From the NCBI GenBank assembly GCA_016714645.1, contig JADKCI010000004.1, positions 411,001-475,000 of the forward strand: a stretch of DNA of 64,000 bases. The letters run 5' to 3'. The notes under the pieces are model-generated. The model was given only the letters and a program-made list of their open reading frames with translations, searched no databases and was not told the DNA's origin. Shown here piece by piece: positions 16,698-25,262 of this stretch. A program made the position numbers and the translations under genes. Numbering within the stretch: the stretch's first letter is position 1; every line of letters starts with the position of its first letter. This DNA is from Chromatiaceae bacterium (GTDB lineage Bacteria > Pseudomonadota > Gammaproteobacteria > Chromatiales > Chromatiaceae).

Positions 16698-18048
16698 TGT
16701 TGGCCTCCGTATAGGGCCCGGCGAGCCACAGGTCCCCCGGATCGCTGCGACGCCCGTCGCGGGCCTGCTCCGCCGTGCCCAGGGCGCGCAGCGCCCCAGC
16801 CTGGAACCGAATGTTCGTCAACGCCTTGTCCATGGCGGCATGGCCACGGGTCACGCCCTCGGCATCATTGTGGGCGGCGGCCTTGTAGCTGCCCAGATTG
16901 TCGAAGTACCACATCTCGAAATAGTCCCGCTCTAGGGCGGAGACGTTGTAGAAGGCCGATGCCTGGCCGTCGTAATAGCCGATGCGCGCCCGCTGCCAGA
17001 GGGCATCGGGGGCGTCCATCGGGTAGGGCGGGCGCTCGTCGGGACCAGGATGGAACAGGTCGTCGGCGCGCAGGCCCTTGAGCAGGTCCTCGGCGGCATA
17101 GAGTTTGCCCCAGGCCACCTTGCGTTCGCGGTCCAGCCCGGCGAGCCAGTCCCGCGACTGGCCCTCTTCGTGGCAATCCATGCAGACCCCCACCCAGCGC
17201 TCGCGCAGGACCCGGTTGCCGGAGGTGTTGGGGTTCACCTCCAGCAGGCCGAACTTCCACAGGCTCTTGTCCGCCACCTGATGGCGCCCGCCGTCCATGT
17301 GGCAGTAGGCGCAGCTTGGTGCCTTGTAGTTGCCTTTGGCAAGCGGCTTGCTCCAGTCCCAGGAGTCACCCTCCTCCCGGACGAGGCGCCCGTGGGCGGA
17401 GGCGAAATAGGTGTCGTCGTCCGGATGGGGTGGGCCCGAGTGGCAGGTGATGCAGGCCTCGGGGCGGCGCGCCTCCGCCGGGTCGAAGCGGTGCCGGGTA
17501 TGGCAGGAGTCGCACTTGGTCGCCACCGAATGGCACTGCACGCAGGCCTGCACCTCGGCCTTGGGCTTGTCGGCGAAGTGCTTGGCGTCCACTGCCCGCT
17601 CCATGGCGAGCACATGGCTGGGGAAGCCGTAGCGGGCCTCGTCCTGGAAGTCGCCGTGCTGTTTGGCATGGCAGGCCCCGCAGACCTCGGGGGTTGGCAG
17701 GTGCAGGCGCTGGTGGTCGGCCCCGTGACAGTCCGGGCAGGCAACCGGCTCCCGCTCCTTGAGGTTGGCATGGCGGCTCGCACGCCAGTCGGCGACGATC
17801 CCGGGGGTGATGGCCTCGTGGCACTGGATGCACTGGCCGGCGGCGAACACCCCCTGCACGCTCTGGACGGGCGTGAAAAAGCGCTTCGGGTCCCACCACC
17901 CCTGCACCGGGTCGGGCGACCAGACCCGCGAGTAGAGGCCGGCGCCGGGACCGGACTTGCTCCAATGGACATAGAGAAAGCCCAAGGGGATTGCGACCAG
18001 CACCAGGGTCACCGGCACCCAGACAGTGCGCACCCGCCCGCCGCTCAT
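16684..18048 (-). CDS. Octaheme cytochrome c, hydroxylamine-oxidoreductase-like
   Basis: 454 residues from the ATG that overlaps the preceding stop (ATGA). An N-terminal hydrophobic segment (about 8-27) is a membrane anchor or signal. Eight CxxCH sites lie at 73, 104, 123, 169, 179, 199, 246 and 289. The C-terminal helical region contains ARIGYYDGQASAFYNVSALE, resembling the HAO segment that holds the tyrosine cross-linked to the catalytic heme; Tyr358, Tyr359 and Tyr367 are candidates. HAO-family enzymes oxidise hydroxylamine or hydrazine, or reduce nitrogen or sulfur oxyanions. With sulfur-transfer genes next to it, a sulfur substrate is possible but unproven. Confidence 0.82.
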   Translation of the reverse strand: MSGGRVRTVWVPVTLVLVAIPLGFLYVHWSKSGPGAGLYSRVWSPDPVQGWWDPKRFFTPVQSVQGVFAAGQCIQCHEAITPGIVADWRASRHANLKEREPVACPDCHGADHQRLHLPTPEVCGACHAKQHGDFQDEARYGFPSHVLAMERAVDAKHFADKPKAEVQACVQCHSVATKCDSCHTRHRFDPAEARRPEACITCHSGPPHPDDDTYFASAHGRLVREEGDSWDWSKPLAKGNYKAPSCAYCHMDGGRHQVADKSLWKFGLLEVNPNTSGNRVLRERWVGVCMDCHEEGQSRDWLAGLDRERKVAWGKLYAAEDLLKGLRADDLFHPGPDERPPYPMDAPDALWQRARIGYYDGQASAFYNVSALERDYFEMWYFDNLGSYKAAAHNDAEGVTRGHAAMDKALTNIRFQAGALRALGTAEQARDGRRSDPGDLWLAGPYTEANSAGN

Positions 18049-18800
18049 GCCCGCCTCCGTTGTTGTCGCCACCAACGTCCCAGCCCCAACAGGGTCAGCA
18101 GGAAGATGGGACCCAAGGCCAGCCAGCGGCCGGATGCGGACCCAGGGCCCGATTCGCCGGGAGCTACGTCAAGGTTGGCTGCCGCTTCCCCAAGCTCAGG
18201 GGCCCGCAGGGCCACCGCCGGAACGTCCAAAGATGTCCCCAAATAGGCCGCGACCTGGGCCCGCGCCGATGTATCGGCCACTGGGCGGAGCATGGTGACG
18301 CGATACCTATCCATGCGCGCCACGAGGGTCGGCCAATCCGCCCCGGCATAGGCCGCCGGGTCTGGTGCTGCGTGGCAATCGCCGCACAGGGTGCGATATG
18401 CCGTGGGTGCCTTGACACCGGCAGCTAGCGGGCGCAGGGCGTGCCGCTCCAGATAGGCGAGCAAGGTGGCCCGTTCCTCCGGACTGGGTCGCTCAATGGG
18501 GCGCAGTCGATTGCCAAAACGCGCGGTCACGTCCATCAGCAGATCCATGCGGGGGACCACCTGGGACCATGCCTCGGCGCTATGCTGGCCGGGACCCGGC
18601 GCGAAATGGCACTGCGCGCAGTAACGGCCCAGCAGGCGGGCACCTGGGCCTCCGGGCTCCGGGAGGACCCCTGGGTCGAGCTCCGGCGGCATCCGCTCCG
18701 GGTAGGTGCGGCAGAGGTCGAGTCCCACCCAGTCGTGGTTCGCCCAGACCGGGCTGGCGGCGAGGAGACCCGCCAACATCAGGGGGCCAGGGACCCTCAT
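18045..18800 (-). CDS. Membrane-anchored diheme cytochrome c
   Basis: 251 residues with a signal peptide (cut near residue 20). Two heme sites are present, CAQCH near 61 and CGDCH near 139, each in a mono-domain cytochrome c context followed by helical sequence with Met candidates for axial ligation. A C-terminal membrane helix (LALGPIFLLTLLGLGRWW) and basic tail anchor it. It overlaps both neighbours by ATGA. It is the natural electron link between the membrane fusion protein encoded upstream and the octaheme protein downstream. Confidence 0.8.
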   Translation of the reverse strand: MRVPGPLMLAGLLAASPVWANHDWVGLDLCRTYPERMPPELDPGVLPEPGGPGARLLGRYCAQCHFAPGPGQHSAEAWSQVVPRMDLLMDVTARFGNRLRPIERPSPEERATLLAYLERHALRPLAAGVKAPTAYRTLCGDCHAAPDPAAYAGADWPTLVARMDRYRVTMLRPVADTSARAQVAAYLGTSLDVPAVALRAPELGEAAANLDVAPGESGPGSASGRWLALGPIFLLTLLGLGRWWRQQRRRA

Positions 18801-21175
18801 GCCAGGGCCTCCCGGGCAGGGGCACCGGAGACCGGCCGAAAGGCCCGCCGCAGGGAGGCCAGCGGCGCCTGATCCGCCAGGATGGCTGCCGCCGCACGCC
18901 GCCCGGCGGACAGCGCGGTGACCACGAGATCGGGACCCTGACTGGCGTCGCCCCCGGCATAGACGTGGGGGATCGAGGTGCGTCCTTCGGCGTCGCAGCG
19001 GATGCGGCCCTCGGCGTCGGTCTCCACGCCCAGGTCTGCCAGCCAGTCCGGCGGTGCCGCCTGCTGGCCGAAGGCGGGGATCACCCGGTCGCAGGCTACC
19101 CGGCGCTCGCCGCCTGGGGTGTCGAAGGCCACGGCATCCAAGCCGTCGTCGCCCAAGATCGCCAGGGGTCGGTGATCAAACAGAAAGCGGACGCCTTCCT
19201 CCCGTGCCGCCCGCACCTCCGAGGGCGAGGCACGTAGCCGGGACTCTTCGCCCCGGTAGGCCAGGGTCACGGTCGCCCCGAGCCGCAAGGCCGAGCGGGC
19301 GCAGTCCATGGCGGTATCGCCGCCACCAAGCACCAGCAGATGCCCACCGTCCAGGTTCGGCGCCTCACCGGCGTTGACCGCCGCGAGAAAGCCCAGGGCC
19401 TCCAGCACCCGGGCGTGGTCCTGTCCGGGGAGCGCGACGGCGCGGGGTTGCTGGGCACCGATGCCGAGGAAGACCACGTCATGCTCGGCCGCGAATCGCA
19501 AGGCCCGAGCCCTGTCCACCGCCGTGCCTAGCTCGAACCGAACACCCGCGGTCTCCAGCCAGTCCCGCCGCCGGGCGAGCAGAGACTTGTCGAGCTTGAA
19601 GGGCGGCACCCCGGTGGCGAGCAGGCCGCCGATTTCCCGGTTGCGGTCATAAACGGTCACAGTCCAGCCCGCGGCGTTCAACCGCTCGGCGCAGGCGAGC
19701 CCAGCGGGACCGGCACCGATCACGGCGGCACCCTGACCGGTGCGATGGGCGGGGGGACCGGGCGGGGTCCAGCCGGCCGCCAGGCCGCGGTCCAGGATAG
19801 ACCCCTCCACAGCGCCGATGGCCACAGCACCCTCCATGCGGCCCCGGGCACAGCCACCCTCGCACAGCCGGTGCTGGGGGCAGAGGCGACCGCAGACCTC
19901 CGGCAGGGGGTTGGTGGCCTGGGCGATCTCGGCGGCCTCGGCCCAGCGTCCCGCAGCGGCGGCGGCCAGCCAGTCGGGGATCCGGTTGCCCAGCGGGCAG
20001 GCGTTGCGACAGCCGGGGACGCCGCAGTCGAGGCAGCGGGCGGCCTGCTGTGCCATGAGTGCCAGCTCGGGCTCGGCGTGGGTCTCGCGCCAGTCGCCCA
20101 GGCGCTCGCCGACGGGTCGGTCAGGGATGGGCTCGCGGGCGGCGGGCGCTACTGGCGGCGCCCCCAGCAGCCGGCTGGCATCGCGCCGCACGCCGGGCTG
20201 AAAGAAGTTGCGCACATCGCGGATGGCCAGGGCATCGGTGGGACAGGAGACCACGCAGCGGGCGCAGCCCATGCAGTCCTCGATACCGGTGATCCGACCC
20301 TGGGCACGGCCCTGCTCCCAGACCGGGATACCCATGTCGCAGGCCTGGTCGCAGCGGCGGCAGTCGATGCAGCGCGCCTTGTCCATGTACACCCCGTAGA
20401 AGCCGGCATGGTTGAGCAGCCCGAAGGTGGCGCCGTAGGGGCACAGATAGCGGCAGTAGAAGCGGTTGCCGGTGAGCGGTATGAGAAAGAAGCTGCCGAA
20501 GTAGGTCAGGCCCAGGGTCAGCCCGAAGGCCCCGGCCAGGGAGACCGTCCAGGTGTTGGGGGGGAACTGGGTCGCGACCATCACCGCCGCATACCAGACG
20601 AAGAACAGCCACTTCACATGCCGCAGACGCCACACCCAGGGGCCGCGAAGGGTCTTGGTCCGGTAGGCAAAGCCGACGGTCTCGCGGATGCCCACGCAGG
20701 GGCAGCCAAAGCCGCAGATCACCCGCCGGCCGAACAGGAAGACCAGGGTCAGGACCAGGACGAAGCTCAGGGTCCCCGGGGTGTGCAGGGCGGGGAACAC
20801 CGGCTGGGCCCAGAGGAAGCCCACATAGGGCTCGAAGAACGGGGTCAGCCAGGGGATCAGCCACCACAGGGCGGTGACCACGCAGACCAGGATGATCAGG
20901 CGCTTGCGGGTGTAGCGGTTGCGCTCCGCTCCAATGCGCCAGATCCCGAAGGCGAGGATGATCGCGTACTCGGTGTAGCGGTTGAGCCAGATAGGGCTCT
21001 CCCACAGGAAGAGCCATGACTCGTTAAGCCAGCCGAGGAAGGCCAGGGTGAAGGCGGCCATGACCAGGACCCGGACCCAGGCCGGATAGCGGGCGGCCAG
21101 GGTGTCCTGGCTGGAGGGGTCCGCAGGGCGGGGTGTGCGGACCAGAGTCGTCCCTTTGGCCACTGTCGCTGTCAT
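18797..21175 (-). CDS. Fusion: NapH/NosR-like membrane ferredoxin with GltD-like FAD/NAD(P) oxidoreductase
   Basis: 792 residues with ribosome site GGGGAG. Residues 35-265 contain several membrane helices with the two CxxxCP motifs of NapH/NosR/CcoG proteins (Cys154-Cys160 region and Cys241-Cys245). Two 4Fe-4S ferredoxin motifs follow (Cys269/272/275/279 and Cys301/304/307/311). From about 370 the protein turns into a glutamate-synthase small-subunit-like module: Cys-rich CLDCGVPGCRNACPLGNR and CGRLCPQHRLCEGGC, then an FAD-binding GAGPAGLACAE near 487 and a second nucleotide-binding GGGDTAMDCAR. It should pass electrons from NAD(P)H through FAD and Fe-S clusters to the membrane and then to the cytochromes. 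The combination in one chain is unusual. Confidence 0.85.
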   Translation of the reverse strand: MTATVAKGTTLVRTPRPADPSSQDTLAARYPAWVRVLVMAAFTLAFLGWLNESWLFLWESPIWLNRYTEYAIILAFGIWRIGAERNRYTRKRLIILVCVVTALWWLIPWLTPFFEPYVGFLWAQPVFPALHTPGTLSFVLVLTLVFLFGRRVICGFGCPCVGIRETVGFAYRTKTLRGPWVWRLRHVKWLFFVWYAAVMVATQFPPNTWTVSLAGAFGLTLGLTYFGSFFLIPLTGNRFYCRYLCPYGATFGLLNHAGFYGVYMDKARCIDCRRCDQACDMGIPVWEQGRAQGRITGIEDCMGCARCVVSCPTDALAIRDVRNFFQPGVRRDASRLLGAPPVAPAAREPIPDRPVGERLGDWRETHAEPELALMAQQAARCLDCGVPGCRNACPLGNRIPDWLAAAAAGRWAEAAEIAQATNPLPEVCGRLCPQHRLCEGGCARGRMEGAVAIGAVEGSILDRGLAAGWTPPGPPAHRTGQGAAVIGAGPAGLACAERLNAAGWTVTVYDRNREIGGLLATGVPPFKLDKSLLARRRDWLETAGVRFELGTAVDRARALRFAAEHDVVFLGIGAQQPRAVALPGQDHARVLEALGFLAAVNAGEAPNLDGGHLLVLGGGDTAMDCARSALRLGATVTLAYRGEESRLRASPSEVRAAREEGVRFLFDHRPLAILGDDGLDAVAFDTPGGERRVACDRVIPAFGQQAAPPDWLADLGVETDAEGRIRCDAEGRTSIPHVYAGGDASQGPDLVVTALSAGRRAAAAILADQAPLASLRRAFRPVSGAPAREALA

Positions 21176-21196
21176 GGTGCCGCTCCCCTTTGCCGC

Positions 21197-22336
21197 TTAC
21201 AGCGCCACCACGGCGCGCCAGGTGGCCGCCAGGGCGTCCGCCCCGCGGTCGATGTCTTCGTCGGTGGTCGGCTCGCCGATGCTCAGGCGCACGGCACCCA
21301 GGGTGCGCTCGGGCGCCAGACCCATGGCGCCGAGGACGCCGCTTACCTCCGCCCCTTCGGCATGGCAGGCCGATCCCACCGAGGCCGCCACTTCGGGCGT
21401 GCGGGCCAGCAGCTCCCGGCCGCTCACCCTGGGGAAGGACACATTGAGCGTGTTGGGTAGACGCTCGTCGGGGTGGCCGTTGAGGGCCAACCCCGGGATG
21501 GCGGCGGTAAGCCGCGCGTGCAGTGCGTCGCGCTGTCTGCTCAGGCGCTCGGCGAGGGCGGGCAGGCGCCGTTGCGCCAGCGTTGTCGCCGCACCGAACC
21601 CGACGATGTGCGGGACGTTTTCCGTGCCTGGCCTCAGACCACGCTCGTGCCCCGCCCCGAACAGGATGGGCTCAAGGGGGGTGCCCGCACGCACGAACAG
21701 GGCCCCGACCCCCTTGGGGGCATAGCACTTGTGGCCGGCAAGGGTCAGCAGGTCCACGCCGAGGGCCGCGACATCGACCGGCAGCTTGCCGACGGACTGC
21801 GCCGCATCGGTGTGGAACAGGGCGCCGCGGCGCCGGGCCAGTGCCGCTAGCTCTGTGATAGGAGCGAGTGTGCCAACCTCGTTGTTGGCGTGCATCACCG
21901 AAACCAGGGCGGTGTTGTCGCGCAGAGCCGCCGTGAGCGCGGCGGGCGCGACCCGCCCATACCCGTCGACAGGAAGCACCGTGACCTCCCAGCCTAGGCC
22001 ACGCAGATACCCCATGGGCCCAGCCACCGAAGGATGCTCGATTGCGCTCGCGATCGCATGCCGCCCCCGGCCCCGCAGGGCCCGGGCCGCCCCGAGGATG
22101 GCTAGGTTATTGGCCTCGGTCGCGCAGCCGGTGAACAGGATTTCCTCGGGCTGGGCCCCGATCAGGTCGGCCACCTGGGACCGCGCCAGGGCTATCGCCG
22201 CCCGGGCCTGGCGGCCGTAGGGATGGTCGGACGACGGATTCCCAAAGCCCTCACGCAGCCAGGGCAGCATCGCCTCCAGCACCTGAGGGTCGATGGGGCT
22301 AGTGGCGTTGTAGTCGAGATAGATGGGCGGGTTCAT
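21197..22336 (-). CDS. Cysteine desulfurase, NifS/IscS family
   Basis: 379 residues, full length. A class V aminotransferase fold with YLDYNATSPI at the start, the PLP-binding Lys203 in LAGHKCYAPKG, His101 in SAIEHPSV, and the persulfide-forming Cys324 in GSACHAEG. It removes sulfur from cysteine to form a protein persulfide. It is not beside iscU, nifU or sufE, but lies 21 bases before a fusion protein with many Fe-S cysteines and near a DsrE-like carrier, so it may supply sulfur to this array rather than general Fe-S assembly. Confidence 0.88.
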   Translation of the reverse strand: MNPPIYLDYNATSPIDPQVLEAMLPWLREGFGNPSSDHPYGRQARAAIALARSQVADLIGAQPEEILFTGCATEANNLAILGAARALRGRGRHAIASAIEHPSVAGPMGYLRGLGWEVTVLPVDGYGRVAPAALTAALRDNTALVSVMHANNEVGTLAPITELAALARRRGALFHTDAAQSVGKLPVDVAALGVDLLTLAGHKCYAPKGVGALFVRAGTPLEPILFGAGHERGLRPGTENVPHIVGFGAATTLAQRRLPALAERLSRQRDALHARLTAAIPGLALNGHPDERLPNTLNVSFPRVSGRELLARTPEVAASVGSACHAEGAEVSGVLGAMGLAPERTLGAVRLSIGEPTTDEDIDRGADALAATWRAVVAL

Positions 22337-22440
22337 GGTTCGACAGGACGCGCGGGCGGCAGGTCGGCGCGGTCGATGCGTCGCACCGGCCCGGCCAGAG
22401 GGTGATCGGCGGAAAGGCCGAATCGCTCGTACACCGCGGG

Positions 22441-23187
22441 TCAGCCGAGCGCCTGAACGAGGTCGGCGATCAGGTCGTCCGCGTCCTCCAGACCCACCGA
22501 CAGCCGCAGCATGGCGTCAGCGATGCCGCGCCGGGCGCGTTCCTCCGGCGTCAGACCGTGGTGGGTAGTGGTGCAGGGCTGGGTCACCAGGCTTTCGATA
22601 CCGCCGAGCGACGGGGCGAGGCCGAACAGCGTGAGCCGATCCGCCGCCGCGCTCGCCGCCGCGCCGCCGCCCTGCACCGCGATGGTCAACATGCCGCCGA
22701 AGCCGGTCATTTGGCGGGCCGCCAAGGCGTGTCCCGGGAATGATGCGAGTCCCGGATAGAGGGCGCGCACCACCCGCGGATGGCCCTGTAAGGCTTGCGC
22801 CACGGCCAGCGCCGAGGTGTTCTGTGCCCGCACCCGCACCACCAGGGTCCGCAGGCTGCGCGCCAGCAATGCAGCGGTCTCCGGCGCCGGGGTGGAACCC
22901 AGGTTCTTAAGCCGGGGCCAGACCGCCTCGACCAGCGCCTTCGGCCCCATCAAGGCCCCGGCGGTGAGTTCGCTGTGGCCCCCCAGATACTTGGTGGCGC
23001 TATGCACCCCGAGATCCGCGCCGAGGCGCAGCGGTTGCTGGTTGATTGGCGAGGCGAAGTTGTTGTCCACCATCAACAGGGCGCCGTGGGCATGCGCACG
23101 GGCGGCGATGGCGGTGATGTCGAAGACCTCCGTGGTCGGTGACAATGGACACTGATGGGCCTCTGCGGTCGGTTGCGGCGGCGGCAT
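22441..23187 (-). pseudogene. Transsulfuration enzyme (cystathionine gamma-synthase family), 5'-truncated
   Basis: The 248-codon frame aligns with the C-terminal ~60% of Cys/Met-metabolism PLP enzymes: ALLMVDNNFASP, the PLP lysine in HSATKYLGGH, FGGMLTIAV, and the C-terminal LSVGLED motif. About 140 N-terminal residues, including cofactor-phosphate contacts and the tetramer arm, are missing; the first ~20 codons are unrelated. No ribosome site is present. Such enzymes make cystathionine, methionine precursors or release H2S. It lies within the sulfur-related array, so a once-functional member appears to have been lost by deletion. Confidence 0.75.
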
Positions 23188-23215
23188 GGTCGCCGTTCTC
23201 GGTTGATGAGTGTTG

Positions 23216-23560
23216 TCAGAAGACGAGCACTTGGTCCGCCGCTAGGGTGGATTCAGTCAACTCATCCAGGGTGCTGCGTCGGGCGCCCTCCACTAATTCG
23301 GCATCGGTGATGCCCCGGGCGTCCATGCAGGTCCCGCAGAGCAGGACCTCGCCGGTACGGCCGATCGACCTGGTCATGAGTTCCAGGTTGTAGTAGCCCT
23401 GGGGGACCTTCTGGCCGCTCTTGGCGCAAGCCACGGCGTCGGCCATCAGAAAAACGGTCACTTGGGCGCCCTTGCCGGCGAGGGTCTTGGCCAGGCGCAG
23501 ACCGTTGAAGCTGCGCTCGGTGCCGTAGGGGGGGTCATTGAGGATGAACAGCGTCTTCAT
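23216..23560 (-). CDS. DsrE/DsrF-like sulfur-carrier protein
   Basis: 114 residues with a strong ribosome site (GGAGT). The fold starts with KTLFILNDPPYGTERSFNGL and VTVFLMADAV, typical of the DsrE/YchN superfamily. Cys75 and Cys78 in LLCGTCMDARG are good candidates for persulfide carriage; Cys45 is a third. It starts 7 bases after the rhodanese-tail stop, consistent with a transferase-to-carrier relay. It is not part of a dsrEFH set; it is a single-subunit relative. Confidence 0.82.
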   Translation of the reverse strand: MKTLFILNDPPYGTERSFNGLRLAKTLAGKGAQVTVFLMADAVACAKSGQKVPQGYYNLELMTRSIGRTGEVLLCGTCMDARGITDAELVEGARRSTLDELTESTLAADQVLVF

Positions 23561-23566
23561 GGGGAG

Positions 23567-23877
23567 TTACTCCGGTTGGGTGGGATTCGATGCGCTGGGC
23601 CAGCCGTTGGCGAGCCAGGCGGTCATGCCGCCCTGGACAACTTGGACCCGGGCACCATGCCGAAGAGTGTCCCGCCGGCCAGGGTCAGGAGCGAGCCGGG
23701 CAGAAACAGCATGGTGGCGAGCGCGTAGACCGCCATGAAGACCAGGGGGCCGGCCCCCCCGGCCGCGGCGACCCAGTCCGTCAGGGCGGCGGCGTCCAAG
23801 TGTTCCCGGTAGACCAGGGCAAGGACGATGCTGGCACCCAGCGCTAGGGCGAGCAGCAGGCGTGCCGCACCCTTCAC
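23567..23877 (-). pseudogene. TVP38-like N-terminus joined out of frame to a rhodanese C-terminus
   Basis: The first ~75 codons (from MKGAARLLL) encode a TVP38/TMEM64-type membrane start ending GGTLFGMVPG. The frame then stops, but the other frame across the join continues as a rhodanese tail (RVQVVQGGMTAWLANGWP). The junction lies near 23650-23665. An internal deletion seems to have removed the rest of the membrane domain and the catalytic part of the rhodanese. The start overlaps the previous gene by ATGA, so this was a member of the operon. Confidence 0.7.
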
Positions 23878-24746
23878 GACCGGCCCCCAGGCTGGTCGCC
23901 CGGGTTGGGCCAGGTCCGGCGATTGATGGCATAGCCCGTGACCGCCCCCCGGAAGGGCAGGGCCAGCATCCCCGGCAGGGCGTCCACCTCCCGCGGATCG
24001 CGGTGGTCAATGATGCCGATGGTCATGCCCAGATGCCCGGCGCGGGGCGCCTCACGGTAGGTGCCGAACAGCCGGTCCCACCCGGACAGGTTGAAGCCGA
24101 AGTTGGAGTTGGTCTCGTCCTCCTCGATCGAGTGGTGGACCCGGTGCATGTCCGGGGTGACGAGGAACCAGCGCAGCCGCCGGTCCAGTCGGCTGGGCAG
24201 GCCGACGTTGCCGTGATTGAACATGGCCATGCCGTTGAGAATGACCTCGAAGAGGATGACCGCCACCACCGGCGGCCCCAGTGCCAGGATGACCGCGAAT
24301 TTGATCAGCATGGACAGGAGGATCTCGATGGGGTGGAAGCGCGCTCCGGTGGTCAGGTCATAGTCCAGGTCGGCATGGTGGACCCGGTGCAGCCGCCACA
24401 GGGCGGGCACGGCGTGGAAAAAGACGTGCTGGGCCCAAATCGCCAGGTCCAGGGCGATGACCGCCAGGGGGACCGCCAGCCAGGGGGCGAGGGGGAACTG
24501 ATTGAGCAGCCCCCAGCCCTGGGCGGTGGCCGTCGCCGCCAGTCCCACGGCCGCGACGGGGAAGAGGAGGCGTATCAACACCGTATTCAGGACCACCAGC
24601 CCCAGGTTGCTGAACCAGCGCCGGACCTTGGAGACCGTCAAGGCCCGCCGCGGGGCGCGCCACTCCCAGAGGGCCATGACGGCGAAGATGCCAAAAAAGG
24701 GGCCAAGCCGGAGGGCCACCTCATGGGTCTGAATAAAGCTATCCAC
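23874..24746 (-). CDS. Sterol desaturase / fatty acid hydroxylase family membrane protein
   Basis: 290 residues from a GTG (VDSFIQTHE) with GAGG upstream; the longer ATG reading at 24815 would overlap the operator and add 23 unconvincing residues. Membrane helices surround the di-iron histidine clusters: HVFFH, HRVHH, NHGN and HRVHHSIEEDETNSNFG. The family hydroxylates or desaturates lipids using O2 and two irons. No sterol or carotenoid genes are near; the lipid substrate is unknown. It is the first gene of the array that leads into sulfur-transfer genes, and operator B lies about 70-90 bases before the start. Confidence 0.85.
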   Translation of the reverse strand: MDSFIQTHEVALRLGPFFGIFAVMALWEWRAPRRALTVSKVRRWFSNLGLVVLNTVLIRLLFPVAAVGLAATATAQGWGLLNQFPLAPWLAVPLAVIALDLAIWAQHVFFHAVPALWRLHRVHHADLDYDLTTGARFHPIEILLSMLIKFAVILALGPPVVAVILFEVILNGMAMFNHGNVGLPSRLDRRLRWFLVTPDMHRVHHSIEEDETNSNFGFNLSGWDRLFGTYREAPRAGHLGMTIGIIDHRDPREVDALPGMLALPFRGAVTGYAINRRTWPNPGDQPGGRS

Positions 24747-24814
24747 GGTCGTCTGCCTCAAATTCCCGGCCTGGATATAGCCGTGAGCCAAGTCTGGCAG
24801 AAGGGCGGCAGTCA

Positions 24815-24832
24815 TTCAACCAAAAAGTTGAA
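24815..24832. promoter_or_regulatory. Palindromic operator B, TTCAAC-N6-GTTGAA
   Basis: This is a perfect 6-base inverted repeat (TTCAAC CAAAAA GTTGAA) in the leader of the desaturase-led array. It matches operators A and C in half-site and spacer length, and is the most symmetrical of the three. Confidence 0.7.
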
Positions 24833-24920
24833 CGTAAGGATATCTCCGTGCGTCTGGGATCTTCGCGCGGCTCCGGGCCTTATCCGGGGCCTGGCAGACC
24901 GGTGTTACCGCCGTGATCCA

Positions 24921-25142
24921 TCAGTGGGTCCGGACGGAACGGGCTAGCTTGATGGCCAGCAGAAACCAGGGCGTGGCGTGCAGGATCAGATCGAAGATGT
25001 CGATTGGGCGTGCCAATTCACCCCTGGCCAGCATCCCGAGCTTTTCCCAGAGGTGGGGTTCGGGCACAAAGGGCGCGAGCCCCAGGGTCAGGGCGGCAAC
25101 GACGAACAGGGCGATAGGCAGGCGGTCGATCCAGGCGAGCAT
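24921..25142 (-). CDS. Small two-helix membrane protein
   Basis: 73 residues with two predicted membrane helices (about 8-25 and 49-66) separated by a conserved-looking PEPHLWEKL loop and RPIDIFDL. Similar short proteins occur in proteobacteria, sometimes labelled RND transporter, but they lack any RND feature. It starts 170 bases from the divergent ArsR-rhodanese gene and points toward the desaturase-led array, so operator C may control it too. The function is unknown. Confidence 0.65.
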   Translation of the reverse strand: MLAWIDRLPIALFVVAALTLGLAPFVPEPHLWEKLGMLARGELARPIDIFDLILHATPWFLLAIKLARSVRTH

Positions 25143-25262
25143 AGGGTAAAGTCCGAGGCTGATGGGAGGAGGACTCTGGACCCCGTTCGCGACGCGAGCC
25201 AGGTCGCCAGGCTCGGCCGCACAGAGGCGATTGAAGCCGTTATACTGAGCGTCCCGTCGTTA

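Noticed and set aside
16684..18048. Hydroxylamine oxidoreductase as evidence of nitrification
   Set aside because: There are no cycA/haoB-type partners or ammonia monooxygenase genes, and the neighbours are sulfur-transfer and NapH/GltD genes; HAO-like proteins have diverse roles.
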